Below, in pieces: positions 24,862 to 33,386 of a stretch of DNA of 64,000 bases. The position numbers and the translations under genes are program-made. Position 1 is the stretch's first letter; each line of letters starts with the position of its first letter. This DNA comes from Phototrophicus methaneseepsis (GTDB lineage Bacteria; Chloroflexota; Anaerolineae; Aggregatilineales; Phototrophicaceae): contig NZ_CP062983.1 of NCBI RefSeq assembly GCF_015500095.1, positions 3,534,001-3,598,000 on the forward strand. Direction: 5' to 3'. A model generated the notes under the pieces. That model ran no database searches, was not told where the DNA came from, and was given only the letters and a program-made list of their open reading frames with translations.

Positions 24862-25212
24862 ATGCCTGAAGAATATATCGAAGTGTGCCCAACTGAAGAA
24901 ATCCCGGATGGTGAGCGAGCCGTTTTTGGAATTCTTAATCGTTGGGTAGCGATTTTTAATGTTGGTGGGCAATACTATGCGATCGAGGACATGTGCACAC
25001 ATGATGGCAACATCCTCACCGAGGATCGTGATGGAAACCCTATTCCGTTGCAAGACGAGACTGTGATTCAGTGTCCGCGCCATGGGGCGTGCTTTGATAT
25101 CACGACTGGTAAGTTCTTATCAGGTCCTGCGGGTACAGTTGATGTGCCGTTTTTTGGTGTTCGTGTCCAAGACAATATGATTGAGGTAACACTAAAACCA
25201 CTCAACAAATAG
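24862..25212 (+). CDS. Rieske-type [2Fe-2S] ferredoxin
   Basis: 116-residue Rieske protein. The ligand motifs CTH (about residues 44-46) and CPRHGACF (about 71-78) are complete, and the length matches small soluble Rieske ferredoxins of the NirD/BphF type. It sits directly after sufU in the same operon, a common arrangement. Its electron partner is not in the window. It may support a redox step in cluster assembly or simply be co-regulated. Confidence 0.9.
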   Translation: MPEEYIEVCPTEEIPDGERAVFGILNRWVAIFNVGGQYYAIEDMCTHDGNILTEDRDGNPIPLQDETVIQCPRHGACFDITTGKFLSGPAGTVDVPFFGVRVQDNMIEVTLKPLNK

Positions 25213-25220
25213 AGGATATT

Positions 25221-25991
25221 GTGACGAACTTCGGAAACAACCTGATCTTGCAGGCGGCTCGTGATGGGGAGCTGCTGATTTATGGGCATCGTGGTGCTAT
25301 GGCTTATGCCCCAATGAACACAATCGCAGCTTATGAGTTGGCAGCAGAGCAGGGTGCACAGGGTATTGAACTTGATGTGCATCGTTCTAAGGATGGTTAT
25401 CCGGTCATTGTGCATGACTTCAGCGTGGATGCGACGACAGATGGCACGGGCACTGTGTCTCAGATGACGTTAGCGGAGCTCAAAGCCCTGGACGCAGGCA
25501 GTTGGTTTGATGAATCCTTTACCGGGCTGAGGATCCCAACCTTAGATGAGGTATTTGAAGCTGTTGGGCAGCGCTTGCTCATCAACATTGAAATCAAATC
25601 GATCACGCCTGAAACAGATGGTGTCGAGCAGGTGGTGGTGGATTGTATTGCTCGGCATAATATGGCGGATCGCGTGTTGGTTTCCTGCTTTAACCCGCCT
25701 GCTCTCAAGCGTTTTGCAGCGATAATGCCGCAAGTGCCGATTGGTTTTCTGTATGCTAATTTCATCCCGATGGATACCCCTAGCTTGATGAAGGATATAC
25801 CACATCAAGCTTATCATCCTTATTTCCAGATGATTGATGCTGATCTGGTGGCAGAAGCGAAAGCTGCAAATCGAATCGTCAATGCATGGACCGTCAATGA
25901 AGCTGATGAAGCAAAACGCCTCCAGTCTCTGGGTGTAGAGGGCATTATCACAAACAATCCAGATACGATTTTGAGTGCTCTGAGTGAATGA
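25221..25991 (+). CDS. Glycerophosphodiester phosphodiesterase family protein
   Basis: 256-residue GDPD (UgpQ/GlpQ type), which hydrolyses glycerophosphodiesters to glycerol 3-phosphate and an alcohol. Start GTG at 25221, eight bases after the Rieske gene. The HRGA motif, GIELDVHRSKDG with the metal ligands and VIVHD are present, and the INIEIKS strand is intact. The usual PENT after HRGA is PMNT here: Glu, normally conserved at the active site, is replaced by Met, so activity may be altered. No signal peptide, therefore cytoplasmic. Confidence 0.85.
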   Translation: MTNFGNNLILQAARDGELLIYGHRGAMAYAPMNTIAAYELAAEQGAQGIELDVHRSKDGYPVIVHDFSVDATTDGTGTVSQMTLAELKALDAGSWFDESFTGLRIPTLDEVFEAVGQRLLINIEIKSITPETDGVEQVVVDCIARHNMADRVLVSCFNPPALKRFAAIMPQVPIGFLYANFIPMDTPSLMKDIPHQAYHPYFQMIDADLVAEAKAANRIVNAWTVNEADEAKRLQSLGVEGIITNNPDTILSALSE

Positions 25992-26653
25992 TGTCTCCTG
26001 CTAGTTTGTGGTGGCGGCTGGTTCGTTTTGGCTTTCGTTTGCTTTATAACGAATTGGCCTTCACTTACGATCTCGTAAGCTGGGTTGTATCTATGGGGGC
26101 GTGGCGCTGTTGGCAGCGCGCCGCGCTCTCATTTTTGCCTGAGGTTGGCACAGGTTGCATTCTAGAAGTAGCCCATGGAACTGGGAATTTGCACCTGGAT
26201 TTGCGCCAGGCGGGCTATGATGTCGTTGGGGTGGATTTTTCGCCGTATATGGGGCAGATCACACGCCGCAAGTTTGCCAAAAGAGGGCAGAGAGCCATCC
26301 TTGTTCAAGCAAAGGCACAGTCACTCCCTTTCGAAAATGGCTCTATGCAGGCGATTATTTGCACCTTTCCGACGTCGTTTATTTTCGAATCAGCAACCTT
26401 ACAAGAGTTTTATCGTGTCTTAGAGCCTGATGGACGATTTGTCATTGTTTTGAATGGCGTCTTCGTCAGTGGTGGCTTTATCCGCCGTGCTCTGGAATGG
26501 GCTTTCCGTGTTACAGGCCAACGCAGCGAACCAGATACGGACTATGCAGCGGATGTCCGGGCACAGTTAACTGGTTATGGTTTTGAGGCCATAAGGCAGC
26601 ATGATGTTGCTTGTCCACGGAGCGTGGCTCAGATAATTGTCGTGAAAAAATGA
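25988..26653 (+). CDS. Class I SAM-dependent methyltransferase
   Basis: 221-residue methyltransferase with a hydrophobic N-terminal segment (about 10-35) that may attach it to the membrane. The SAM-binding motif I is EVAHGTGNLHLDL (about 59-71), where the usual GxGxG is AHGTG, and the acidic ribose-binding residue is VGVDFSP (about 78-84). Overlaps the GDPD gene by four bases (ATGATGA type junction). The GDPD neighbour suggests a lipid or polar-head substrate, but nothing fixes it; UbiE-like enzymes are the closest family. Confidence 0.75.
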   Translation: MMSPASLWWRLVRFGFRLLYNELAFTYDLVSWVVSMGAWRCWQRAALSFLPEVGTGCILEVAHGTGNLHLDLRQAGYDVVGVDFSPYMGQITRRKFAKRGQRAILVQAKAQSLPFENGSMQAIICTFPTSFIFESATLQEFYRVLEPDGRFVIVLNGVFVSGGFIRRALEWAFRVTGQRSEPDTDYAADVRAQLTGYGFEAIRQHDVACPRSVAQIIVVKK

Positions 26654-26733
26654 GCCTGAAAAAATGAGCCCAAACACAGGAAAAAACATCTAGCATTTGT
26701 AATTTGCGCATGATATACTGCGCTCACTGCTAT

Positions 26734-26806
26734 GGTGGATGTAGCTCAACGGCAGAGCACCTGATTGTGGTTCAGGTGGTTGTGGGTTCGAATCCCATCA
26801 TCCACC
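26734..26806 (+). tRNA. tRNA-His (GTG)
   Basis: Cloverleaf with acceptor GTGGATG/CATCCAC, anticodon stem CCTGA/TCAGG with loop TTGTGGT (anticodon GTG) and T arm with TTCGAAT. A G at position -1 (26734) pairs with discriminator C, the histidine identity element. CCA is not encoded. Confidence 0.95.
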
Positions 26807-26823
26807 CACTAAATAAAACGCAA

Positions 26824-26857
26824 AAAACCCTACTTTCAAACAGGTAGGGTTTTTTCT
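26824..26857 (+). terminator. Rho-independent terminator after tRNA-His
   Basis: Stem AAAACCCTAC/GTAGGGTTTT with a T-rich tail, 17 bases after the tRNA. It also faces the end of the minus-strand DUF305 gene at 26883. Confidence 0.8.
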
Positions 26858-26882
26858 TTTCTATGTACTTTGTCGGTGACGT

Positions 26883-27410
26883 TTAGGGTTCAGCCTCAAA
26901 TTCTGGAACCGGACGTTCTTCGGCTTCGTCTTGCGTGTCAGCGATACCATTTTGCTGAATATCATCAATTAGCCAATTCATTTCCTTGATTTCTCGGCGT
27001 TGGGCTTGGATAATCTCATCAGCTAGATCTCGGACGCGCACATCTTCAATGTTGGCATTTTCACTTGTTAAAATGGCAATTGAATGATGGGGGATCATTG
27101 CTTTCATATAGGATTGATCGTAGACCGTGGTTTGGCTGCGCACGAGAAATAAAGCGGCTATAAAGACAATAACGCTCCCCACGTAAATAGCGATATTAAG
27201 CTTCGTATTTGTGTACATATCACGCATAAATGTGAGCATCACGACACTCATTGCTGCACCCATAATAAACGTCATAAAGACGCGCGTTTCGCTCCATCGG
27301 ACGTGTGCGACATCATAGGTGTTGAGATACATGAATGCAAACATCACAACCATTGAGGTTGCGATCATGGCTGCAAATTTTAGATATTTTGATCTAGCAT
27401 CCTGATTCAT
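26883..27410 (-). CDS. Membrane protein with DUF305 domain
   Basis: 175 residues: three transmembrane helices (about 10-30, 42-62 and 72-92) and a C-terminal DUF305 domain (about 100-160) with the family pattern YMKAMIPHHSIAI followed by QRREIKEMN. DUF305 proteins are four-helix, often metal-related exported proteins. The membrane-anchored version here would put the domain outside or in the cytoplasm depending on topology. The C-terminus is acidic and Glu-rich. It faces the tRNA-His terminator and stands as a single unit. Confidence 0.75.
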   Translation of the reverse strand: MNQDARSKYLKFAAMIATSMVVMFAFMYLNTYDVAHVRWSETRVFMTFIMGAAMSVVMLTFMRDMYTNTKLNIAIYVGSVIVFIAALFLVRSQTTVYDQSYMKAMIPHHSIAILTSENANIEDVRVRDLADEIIQAQRREIKEMNWLIDDIQQNGIADTQDEAEERPVPEFEAEP

Positions 27411-27600
27411 AATTCACTTTCTAGATAGCTGGTGATAACTGGCAACTTGGCGACAATATACGCGATAATCTCCAGGGCATCACGATGTTTTGATTCAAAG
27501 TACAGAAAGCCTAACTCTCCAAATTAGAAGTACGACGAGTTGCTCAATAGATTACTATTAGATTGGATGAATTTACTGTGAGAGGACAAGGTTAAATAAA

Positions 27601-27622
27601 AACAGCGCGGATGCGCTGTTTT
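27601..27622 (-). terminator. Hairpin terminator after the SRPBCC gene
   Basis: AAACAGCGC/GCGCTGTTT stem with a 2-base to 4-base loop and T-rich flank on both strands, six bases after the gene end at 27628. Confidence 0.65.
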
Positions 27623-27627
27623 TGGGG

Positions 27628-29025
27628 TTAATGGGGGTGCTTGAGATGAACTTTCTTACGTCGTAGCTTCCAACGGAGGCCGAAGCCGCGTTCGATGTCC
27701 TCTGCCTCTTCATCAACTTCAGCTTCGCCCGTATCACCTAGTTGGTTGCCGAGAATCGCCCGTGTTTCCTGGGTTTCGCTCGGCTTTTGCAGGCCAAAGA
27801 TTTCGAACACGCTGATCTGGGAAGTATCGAAGATATTATCTGCATCAATAGTAGGTGCTGGTTGTGGCTGCTCTTTTTCGTCTGTTGCAGCTTTTTCATC
27901 CCTTGTGGGGGCAGATTTAGGGGCTGAGAGTGGCTCAGTTTCTTTAACTGGCTCTACCGCAGGTTCCTCTTCATAAGATGGTGATGGCGCTAATACAGGA
28001 GGTACCTCGGCTTGCTCCGTGATGACTGGAGGCGTTGTTTCAGCCGCATCAGTTAATTCTGGTTCTGGGTCTTGAGGTTCTTCTGTAGAAGGCTCAAAGG
28101 GTGGCCTGGGTATCACAAACCTGCTAGCGGCACTATCTTCAGTAGCAGGGCTTTCTGTATGGATGTCCTGCTGTGTCTGGCTCTGGGTCGCATCCATTGA
28201 TATCGTTGCAGGTTCTTCGTCGGCTTCGTTAACCGTTGGGTTCGGCTTTGTGTCGACCTCAGATAGAGGAGGCTCTGGAATGATAAGACCTGTGCGGCTG
28301 GGCTCAGTCGCGGGTCGATCTGTATAATCTGGCCGCTGAAATGGCGTCTCGTCGATGAACGGTTCCCGCTCCGGCTCTGGTTTGACTGCTGGACGTTCCT
28401 GCGTGGATGAGCTGGTAAGCGTGTTTTCGACTGCAAACCGATCCCCTGATGCAAATTCAAAACTGCGGGATGCATCCGCTTCGTCAGCTTCCAGGGCAGA
28501 TGGATATCGTGGCTGATAATTGGCCCGATTTTCGACATCGGGGGCCTCTCGCATGACGGCCTTGATCTGGTTTGTATCGACGCGCTCTGCAACCTGCCCA
28601 ATATATTGATAGAGCGATTGTAGATTCTTGATAATCTCATTGTTGAGGTTGCGCTTAATCACCAGCGAGTTGGATAAACTTCCCATCAGGCCAGACGTTT
28701 CGTAGTTGAACGTCCATTGAACAACCGTACCCTCGGCAACTTCTTGCAGGCGGATTCGGCCACGGTTCGTATGATTGAACCCATCGATAATGACATACTC
28801 ATAACCCAGGCCAGGATACCATGCTGTAATCTCTACAACGCTCTCCTGACCATTTTTGCCAAAGGCCCGGTAACGAATGCCGCGTGCGTCACGTATACTG
28901 TTGAGATAGGCGATTCGCTCACAATTAGTTTGCCACGCCGCATTTTCCTCAGGGTTGCTCAGATGCCGCCAAATTGTCTTGGCGTAGGCTGGGATCAGGA
29001 TGGCATGGTCGATTGTGTTATTCAT
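27628..29025 (-). CDS. SRPBCC-domain protein with long disordered acidic/Pro-rich tail
   Basis: 465-residue protein of two parts. Residues 1-150 resemble the SRPBCC (polyketide cyclase/START-like) fold, which holds hydrophobic ligands (AILIPAYAKTIWRHLSN near the start, VVQWTFNYET near 100). Residues about 165-420 are low-complexity, rich in Pro, Glu, Thr and Ser, with repeated EPEREP/EEP motifs and no defined fold. The end is strongly basic (GLRWKLRRKKVHLKHPH), suggesting membrane or nucleic-acid contact. No signal peptide. Function unknown. Confidence 0.65.
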   Translation of the reverse strand: MNNTIDHAILIPAYAKTIWRHLSNPEENAAWQTNCERIAYLNSIRDARGIRYRAFGKNGQESVVEITAWYPGLGYEYVIIDGFNHTNRGRIRLQEVAEGTVVQWTFNYETSGLMGSLSNSLVIKRNLNNEIIKNLQSLYQYIGQVAERVDTNQIKAVMREAPDVENRANYQPRYPSALEADEADASRSFEFASGDRFAVENTLTSSSTQERPAVKPEPEREPFIDETPFQRPDYTDRPATEPSRTGLIIPEPPLSEVDTKPNPTVNEADEEPATISMDATQSQTQQDIHTESPATEDSAASRFVIPRPPFEPSTEEPQDPEPELTDAAETTPPVITEQAEVPPVLAPSPSYEEEPAVEPVKETEPLSAPKSAPTRDEKAATDEKEQPQPAPTIDADNIFDTSQISVFEIFGLQKPSETQETRAILGNQLGDTGEAEVDEEAEDIERGFGLRWKLRRKKVHLKHPH

Positions 29026-29111
29026 AGAGTTAAATAATCTCGAAGAATCCGTTACAGATTGATGACCAATATAGGGTGGATATGTTATAGTGCATTGTAG
29101 CTGTGGGAAGG

Positions 29112-29402
29112 ATGATTAGCAACACAACGATGCCAGGTCCCAATTTTGTATTCGCATTTATGGTGGCAACACTTATTGGTGCTGCCTTTCATCTGATTGT
29201 TGGCGGTGGTGCACGACAGCTTGCCCTTTACTTGCTTAGTGGGTGGATTGGATTCACGCTTGGGCAGTCCCTGGGTAATGTGCTTAACGCCTCTATATTG
29301 CAAATTGGCGAGATTAATATTGTGCTGGCATCTGTCGGGGCGCTGCTAGCTTTAATTGCTGCCCGGGTATTTTCTAGCGAGCGCCCAACCGGGCGTGCAT
29401 AG
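29112..29402 (+). CDS. Small membrane protein
   Basis: About 97 residues with three hydrophobic helices (about 12-32, 42-62 and 68-86), short polar ends and no recognised family. The start is uncertain: ATG 29112 follows GGAAGG too closely, GTG 29103 lacks a ribosome site and ATG 29130 is the third option. An extended -10 (TGT-TATAGT at 29083-29091) lies upstream and would give a very short leader. It is the first of three consecutive small membrane or membrane-associated genes. Confidence 0.55.
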   Translation: MISNTTMPGPNFVFAFMVATLIGAAFHLIVGGGARQLALYLLSGWIGFTLGQSLGNVLNASILQIGEINIVLASVGALLALIAARVFSSERPTGRA

Positions 29403-29414
29403 AATGAGGAACCT

Positions 29415-29933
29415 ATGGTTGTAGAACCACAAATCAATGAAATGCCTGCTGATACACCCCCTGCTTTGCCAGCGCCAGAGGCTGAGAGTGAATCTTCTAG
29501 CCGCTGGACGCTGAGGAATGTTGTCATGTTGGCGGGTGGCGGTGTTATCGGCGTCATTGTTTTACTCTTTTTGATCGCTTTGCTGATTGTCTTATTCGGC
29601 GATCCTGAATGGTGGGCGATACGGATGCAATATTTCCGCGATCTAGCGCTCATCTTTTTGACGTTACAGGGCATCCTGATTGTGACGGGGATTGCTGTGC
29701 TCGTATTGCAGGTTGCTCGTTTTGTCAATTTGCTGCGCAGCGAAGTGAAGCCGATTACAGATGATGCACAATCCGCTGTTCGTGAAGTACGGGCTACATC
29801 GGCATTTGTGAGTAAGAATGCTGTTCAGCCTGTCATTCGATTCCAGGCATTTTTTGCGGGTGTGGCGACTTTTGTAAGTGAATTGTTGCAGCTTAAACGT
29901 CTGGCCCGTCGCCGGACGAAAGGGGACTCGTAA
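29415..29933 (+). CDS. Membrane protein of unknown function
   Basis: 172 residues. An N-terminal acidic, Pro/Ala-rich stretch (about 1-32) is followed by two long transmembrane helices (about 36-62 and 75-101) and a C-terminal amphipathic region with the pattern SEVKPITDDAQSAVREVR (about 110-127), as in DUF948-like membrane-associated proteins. It begins 12 bases after the preceding gene and ends two bases before the next. No catalytic motif. The gene set looks like a small envelope-stress or surface module. Confidence 0.5.
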   Translation: MVVEPQINEMPADTPPALPAPEAESESSSRWTLRNVVMLAGGGVIGVIVLLFLIALLIVLFGDPEWWAIRMQYFRDLALIFLTLQGILIVTGIAVLVLQVARFVNLLRSEVKPITDDAQSAVREVRATSAFVSKNAVQPVIRFQAFFAGVATFVSELLQLKRLARRRTKGDS

Positions 29934-29935
29934 TC

Positions 29936-30190
29936 ATGAGCCTGTTTGGTAAGAAGGTGACGCCTCAGTCGCAGACACTCTGGAAGGATGGTTATGTCTT
30001 CTGGGGAATTGTCTTTGGTATTGTGGCGGGCGGTATGACGCGTCTGTTGAACTCTCATAAGAGTGGAGATGAAGTCCGGCAGCAGTTGCAACATCGCCTG
30101 AAACCCGGGCATTCACTCGATGACAGCCTTGAAGAAGGGAAGGCGGCGGCTCGTCGTCTTCAAACGCCGAATCAAGCGCCGCCTGTATAG
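29936..30190 (+). CDS. Small YtxH-like membrane protein
   Basis: 84 residues with one transmembrane helix (about 20-36, VFWGIVFGIVAGGMTRL) followed by a charged helical segment, the plan of YtxH-type proteins. It is the last gene of the three-gene membrane cluster, two bases after the previous stop, and converges on the nnr gene 25 bases downstream. Family assignment is by overall plan only. Confidence 0.5.
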   Translation: MSLFGKKVTPQSQTLWKDGYVFWGIVFGIVAGGMTRLLNSHKSGDEVRQQLQHRLKPGHSLDDSLEEGKAAARRLQTPNQAPPV

Positions 30191-30214
30191 TCATTTTTCT
30201 GCTACTGTTTGCTT

Positions 30215-31936
30215 TTATGCGGGCGTGAGGGCCTTAAAAGCGCTGCTCAAGGCGTCTATCACATCACTGGCGATAACGCTGCGAGGCCCTAACGCTTGCG
30301 CCGCAAATTCGCCCGCAAAGGCATGTAAATAAGCGCCTGCACAGGCCGCATCATAAGGTGCCATACCTTGAGCCAGCAACCCGACGATGAGGCCTGCAAG
30401 CACATCGCCTGTCCCGGCTGTTGCAAGAGCATCGTTCTTAAAGGGTAGGGCTGTTACGCGGCCTTTTGGCTCTGCAATGAGTGTGTGCGCACCTTTCAGC
30501 AAGATGATGGTATTCCATTCTTTTGCCTTTTCGCTAACGATACCAAAGCGATCTTTCTGGACTTCTTCAATAGATAGTCCTGTTAGCCGCGCCATTTCGC
30601 CAGGGTGCGGTGTTAAGATCGTATTCTCTGGTAGGTGCTTCCACCATTCGTCTTCTTTGCTCAGCATATTGAGTCCATCAGCATCAATGACAAGCGGCGG
30701 TAGTTCTGATGCTTCTGCTTTGTCATCTTCGGTGTCATTGGCGGGGGGCAGGTTCGCAAATCCCAGGCCGCGTCGCTTGGGCACAGCTTGTTTACGGTTG
30801 TGATCCAGCACCTGGAATAAGAAGCGTTGTGTTGTATCTTCCTGTCCCATGCCAGGGCCTATTAGCAGGGCGCTGTATTTGCCGATTTCTTCAAAGAACA
30901 TATCCGTAGCGCCATCACTGACAACGCCCATATCATGCGGGAGGAGTACCCACGTTGCTTCTGGTGTGGCTGCTGCTAGCATACCCGCAACAGGACGAGC
31001 AGAGGCCACAGAGACTAATCCGACCCCACTACGGTAAGCAGACCTCGCGGCCAGGTTGGCTGCACCAACGTAATTGACGGAGCCAGCGACAATCATCGCT
31101 TTACCAAATGTGCCCTTATTGCTGTCCTGATTGCGTGCTGGTAACAAATCAGCTACGGTCGCCGCATCGAGCAAAGTCGCTTCGATGGATTTCAATTCTT
31201 TGACTTTATCAGGTATTCCCAGGTTGGCGACGGTAAGCTGGCCCACAGATTGCGCCCCTGGGAAGAGCAGTTGGCCGTATTTTGCTGCGATAAATGTGAC
31301 AGTTTCGTCTGCTGTTAGGGCGGTTGTGTCGATCTGGCCTGTATCGAAATCCAAGCCGCTAGGGCCATCAATGGCAAGTATCTTAACGCCTGATCCGGCT
31401 TCTGAGGGGGCTTGTGCCGGATTAATTGACCATGTTTCGGCTTCTTTGTGCTCTTTTTCGCGGTCCAGCAAGCCACGCCGGACGGCACGCAAGACTTTGG
31501 CGGCTTCATCGCGCAGGGGCAGGCGAATACCAATGCCAAACAATGCATCAATGACGAGGTCGGAACTGGCAACCATATTTCTCAGGACGCGTTTGTCGCC
31601 ATCATCGCTTGCTAACGCAGTAAACAGGCCCACTTCATGGATCACAGGAATATAGGGATCATCTTCTGGGCGTTCCGTGAGCAGGTAAAAACGTACATCT
31701 GCTGCTTCATTGGCTTGTTTGATGAGCAGACCCGTTACCAGGCCATCACCGCCATTATTGCCGGGACCAATAAGCACGGTGACGCGAGGATCGCTCAGGT
31801 GCTCAATGAGCTGTAAAGCACGCTCTGCAGCGGCCTGACCAGCTCGTTCCATCATGGTTTGATAAGAAATACCTGCTTCGTCTGCGGCTGCTTCTATAGC
31901 GCGCATTTCTTCGGTGTTTGTAATTTTGATAACCAC
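30215..31936 (-). CDS. nnr: Bifunctional NAD(P)H-hydrate repair enzyme Nnr
   Basis: Repairs hydrated NADH and NADPH with an N-terminal epimerase and a C-terminal ADP/ATP-dependent dehydratase. Start GTG 31936 is taken because AGGAG lies nine bases upstream; the frame opens 36 bases earlier. Epimerase part: about 1-230, with GPGNNGGDG. Dehydratase part: about 240-570, with PHPGEMARLTG and TAGTGDVLAG, the ribokinase-like ATP site. An acidic insert near 400-430 (LPPANDTEDDKAEASELPP) is longer than usual. About 573 residues in total, slightly above average. It is followed downstream by a divergent membrane gene set. Confidence 0.93.
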   Translation of the reverse strand: MVIKITNTEEMRAIEAAADEAGISYQTMMERAGQAAAERALQLIEHLSDPRVTVLIGPGNNGGDGLVTGLLIKQANEAADVRFYLLTERPEDDPYIPVIHEVGLFTALASDDGDKRVLRNMVASSDLVIDALFGIGIRLPLRDEAAKVLRAVRRGLLDREKEHKEAETWSINPAQAPSEAGSGVKILAIDGPSGLDFDTGQIDTTALTADETVTFIAAKYGQLLFPGAQSVGQLTVANLGIPDKVKELKSIEATLLDAATVADLLPARNQDSNKGTFGKAMIVAGSVNYVGAANLAARSAYRSGVGLVSVASARPVAGMLAAATPEATWVLLPHDMGVVSDGATDMFFEEIGKYSALLIGPGMGQEDTTQRFLFQVLDHNRKQAVPKRRGLGFANLPPANDTEDDKAEASELPPLVIDADGLNMLSKEDEWWKHLPENTILTPHPGEMARLTGLSIEEVQKDRFGIVSEKAKEWNTIILLKGAHTLIAEPKGRVTALPFKNDALATAGTGDVLAGLIVGLLAQGMAPYDAACAGAYLHAFAGEFAAQALGPRSVIASDVIDALSSAFKALTPA

Positions 31937-32035
31937 GAAATGACTCTCCTTCGTGACGAACGTGAATAACACAGATCGCCTATGCCTATGAACTCAGTTT
32001 AGCTCAAGCAGGGGCTTGATGCGAAGGCAACATGG

Positions 32036-32066
32036 GAAATAAAAACGCAGACTTTTGCCTGCGTTT
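32036..32066 (-). terminator. Terminator of the polyprenyl synthase gene
   Basis: Stem AAACGCAG/CTGCGTTT with an 8-base loop and T-rich tail on the minus strand (complement of AAATAAAA), about 30 bases after the gene end. Confidence 0.65.
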
Positions 32067-32094
32067 CAGTTGCATTTGGAATTTAACCGTGGGT

Positions 32095-33063
32095 TTAGTG
32101 GTCGCGGTTAATGACCATTTGTGCCAGGGCAATAAGCTCGTCTTTTGCGGCACTTTCTGGCAGAATACCAATCTGACGAACTGCCATATCGATGAGACCT
32201 TTTGCCTGCGCCCGGGCTTCCTCAAGTCGGTTGCCTTCTAGCAACTTACGCTTGACGTTATCAATAACATCATCAGCCGATGCCCCATTTTGCACCTCGA
32301 GTGAGCTGGCACTTTCTGTGGCGCTCACGAAGCCACGCCCTTGAGCAATATCAATGCCCGATGTCTTACCGAGCTGTTCCTCATCGCCAACGATATCCAG
32401 AATATCGTCAACGATTTGGAAGGCTAGACCAATATTATAGGCCGCGGAGCTCATGGCTTCGACAAATTTTTCATTGGCATCAGCCAATCGCGCGCCCATT
32501 TCGCCGGCTGCACGGAAGAGTGCAGCTGTCTTCAGGGCAATGATACGTGCGTAAGCTTCGCGCGTGAATTCATTATTCTTTACGGCTGCGGCTTGCAACG
32601 TTTCGCCTTCGACTAGGGCTGTTGCGGCGTCAGCAAGAATTTTGTTGAGTTCGCTGTATGGTGACATCAGTTGGTATACCGATGTGAATAAGAAGTCGCC
32701 AGTCAGGAGGGCAAAGGTGCGGCCCCATTTAGCGTTGACGGAGGGACGACCACGACGCAGCACGCCATGATCATTAATGTCATCGTGTACAACACTTGCT
32801 GTATGCATCAGCTCGACAGCGGCAGCCGGAGGCGCAGCAAATTTGACGTCTGTACCACCTAATGCCAGGTAACACAGCATCAGCAAACGGGGACGGATTC
32901 GTTTACCCCCAGCGCCAAGTATATGATGACTCGCATCACGCAAGACATCCACCCTGCTATTGACGATTTCCATCATCACATCTTCTACAGCTTGAACTGC
33001 AACGTCAATATTCACAGGTGTTTCACGCGAGAGAGCATCTTGTTGGGCGATCTGAGTTGTCAT
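32095..33063 (-). CDS. Polyprenyl diphosphate synthase (trans, class 1)
   Basis: 322-residue isoprenyl chain-elongating enzyme. First DDxxD motif is VHDDINDHG (about 94-100), second is QIVDDILD (about 221-228), with GKRIRPRLLMLC near residue 55, all typical of medium/long-chain synthases that make the quinone or carrier-lipid side chain. The first Asp-rich motif reads DDIND. Chain length is not predicted. No signal peptide. A single-gene unit followed by a terminator. Confidence 0.92.
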   Translation of the reverse strand: MTTQIAQQDALSRETPVNIDVAVQAVEDVMMEIVNSRVDVLRDASHHILGAGGKRIRPRLLMLCYLALGGTDVKFAAPPAAAVELMHTASVVHDDINDHGVLRRGRPSVNAKWGRTFALLTGDFLFTSVYQLMSPYSELNKILADAATALVEGETLQAAAVKNNEFTREAYARIIALKTAALFRAAGEMGARLADANEKFVEAMSSAAYNIGLAFQIVDDILDIVGDEEQLGKTSGIDIAQGRGFVSATESASSLEVQNGASADDVIDNVKRKLLEGNRLEEARAQAKGLIDMAVRQIGILPESAAKDELIALAQMVINRDH

Positions 33064-33386
33064 ATAGCGTCACTGTTCTCATCTAACGTTAATTTGTAAC
33101 TTTCAGAACTATCTAAATCTTATTGTACTTATTTTCAGCCCTAAGTCAACGAAAGTTAGATGCTGCTAACGGCGTACTTAGCTGGCTTTATTTTAAGATA
33201 ATCATTCATTTTGATGCTTGGGAAGATGAAGATGCATTCCAACGCCGAAAATACCACGATAGATGGAAAGTTCCAAGTCGTTTTTATGAACCAATGGTTT
33301 CTGGCCTTGAAATGAATGTAGATCGTCATCTTGCGATTTTGTAAGCAAACGCCACTTAACTCAACAAAGCTGCATAAGGCATGCCG
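33064..33386. other. Intergenic region upstream of the polyprenyl synthase
   Basis: About 323 bases between two minus-strand genes. It should hold the promoter of the polyprenyl synthase gene. A 73-residue plus-strand frame (33123-33344) has a TTG start, no ribosome site and no recognised protein pattern, so it was not annotated. No repeat or RNA element was seen. Confidence 0.45.

Noticed and set aside
26782-26796. 15-base match between tRNA-His and tRNA-Pro T arms as a possible att repeat
   Set aside because: GTGGGTTCGAATCCC is common to many tRNAs through the T arm; no integrase-like gene lies between tRNA-His and other phage genes.
33123-33344. 73-residue plus-strand frame upstream of the polyprenyl synthase
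   Set aside because: TTG start, no ribosome site, no family pattern; it lies in the presumed promoter region of the minus-strand gene.
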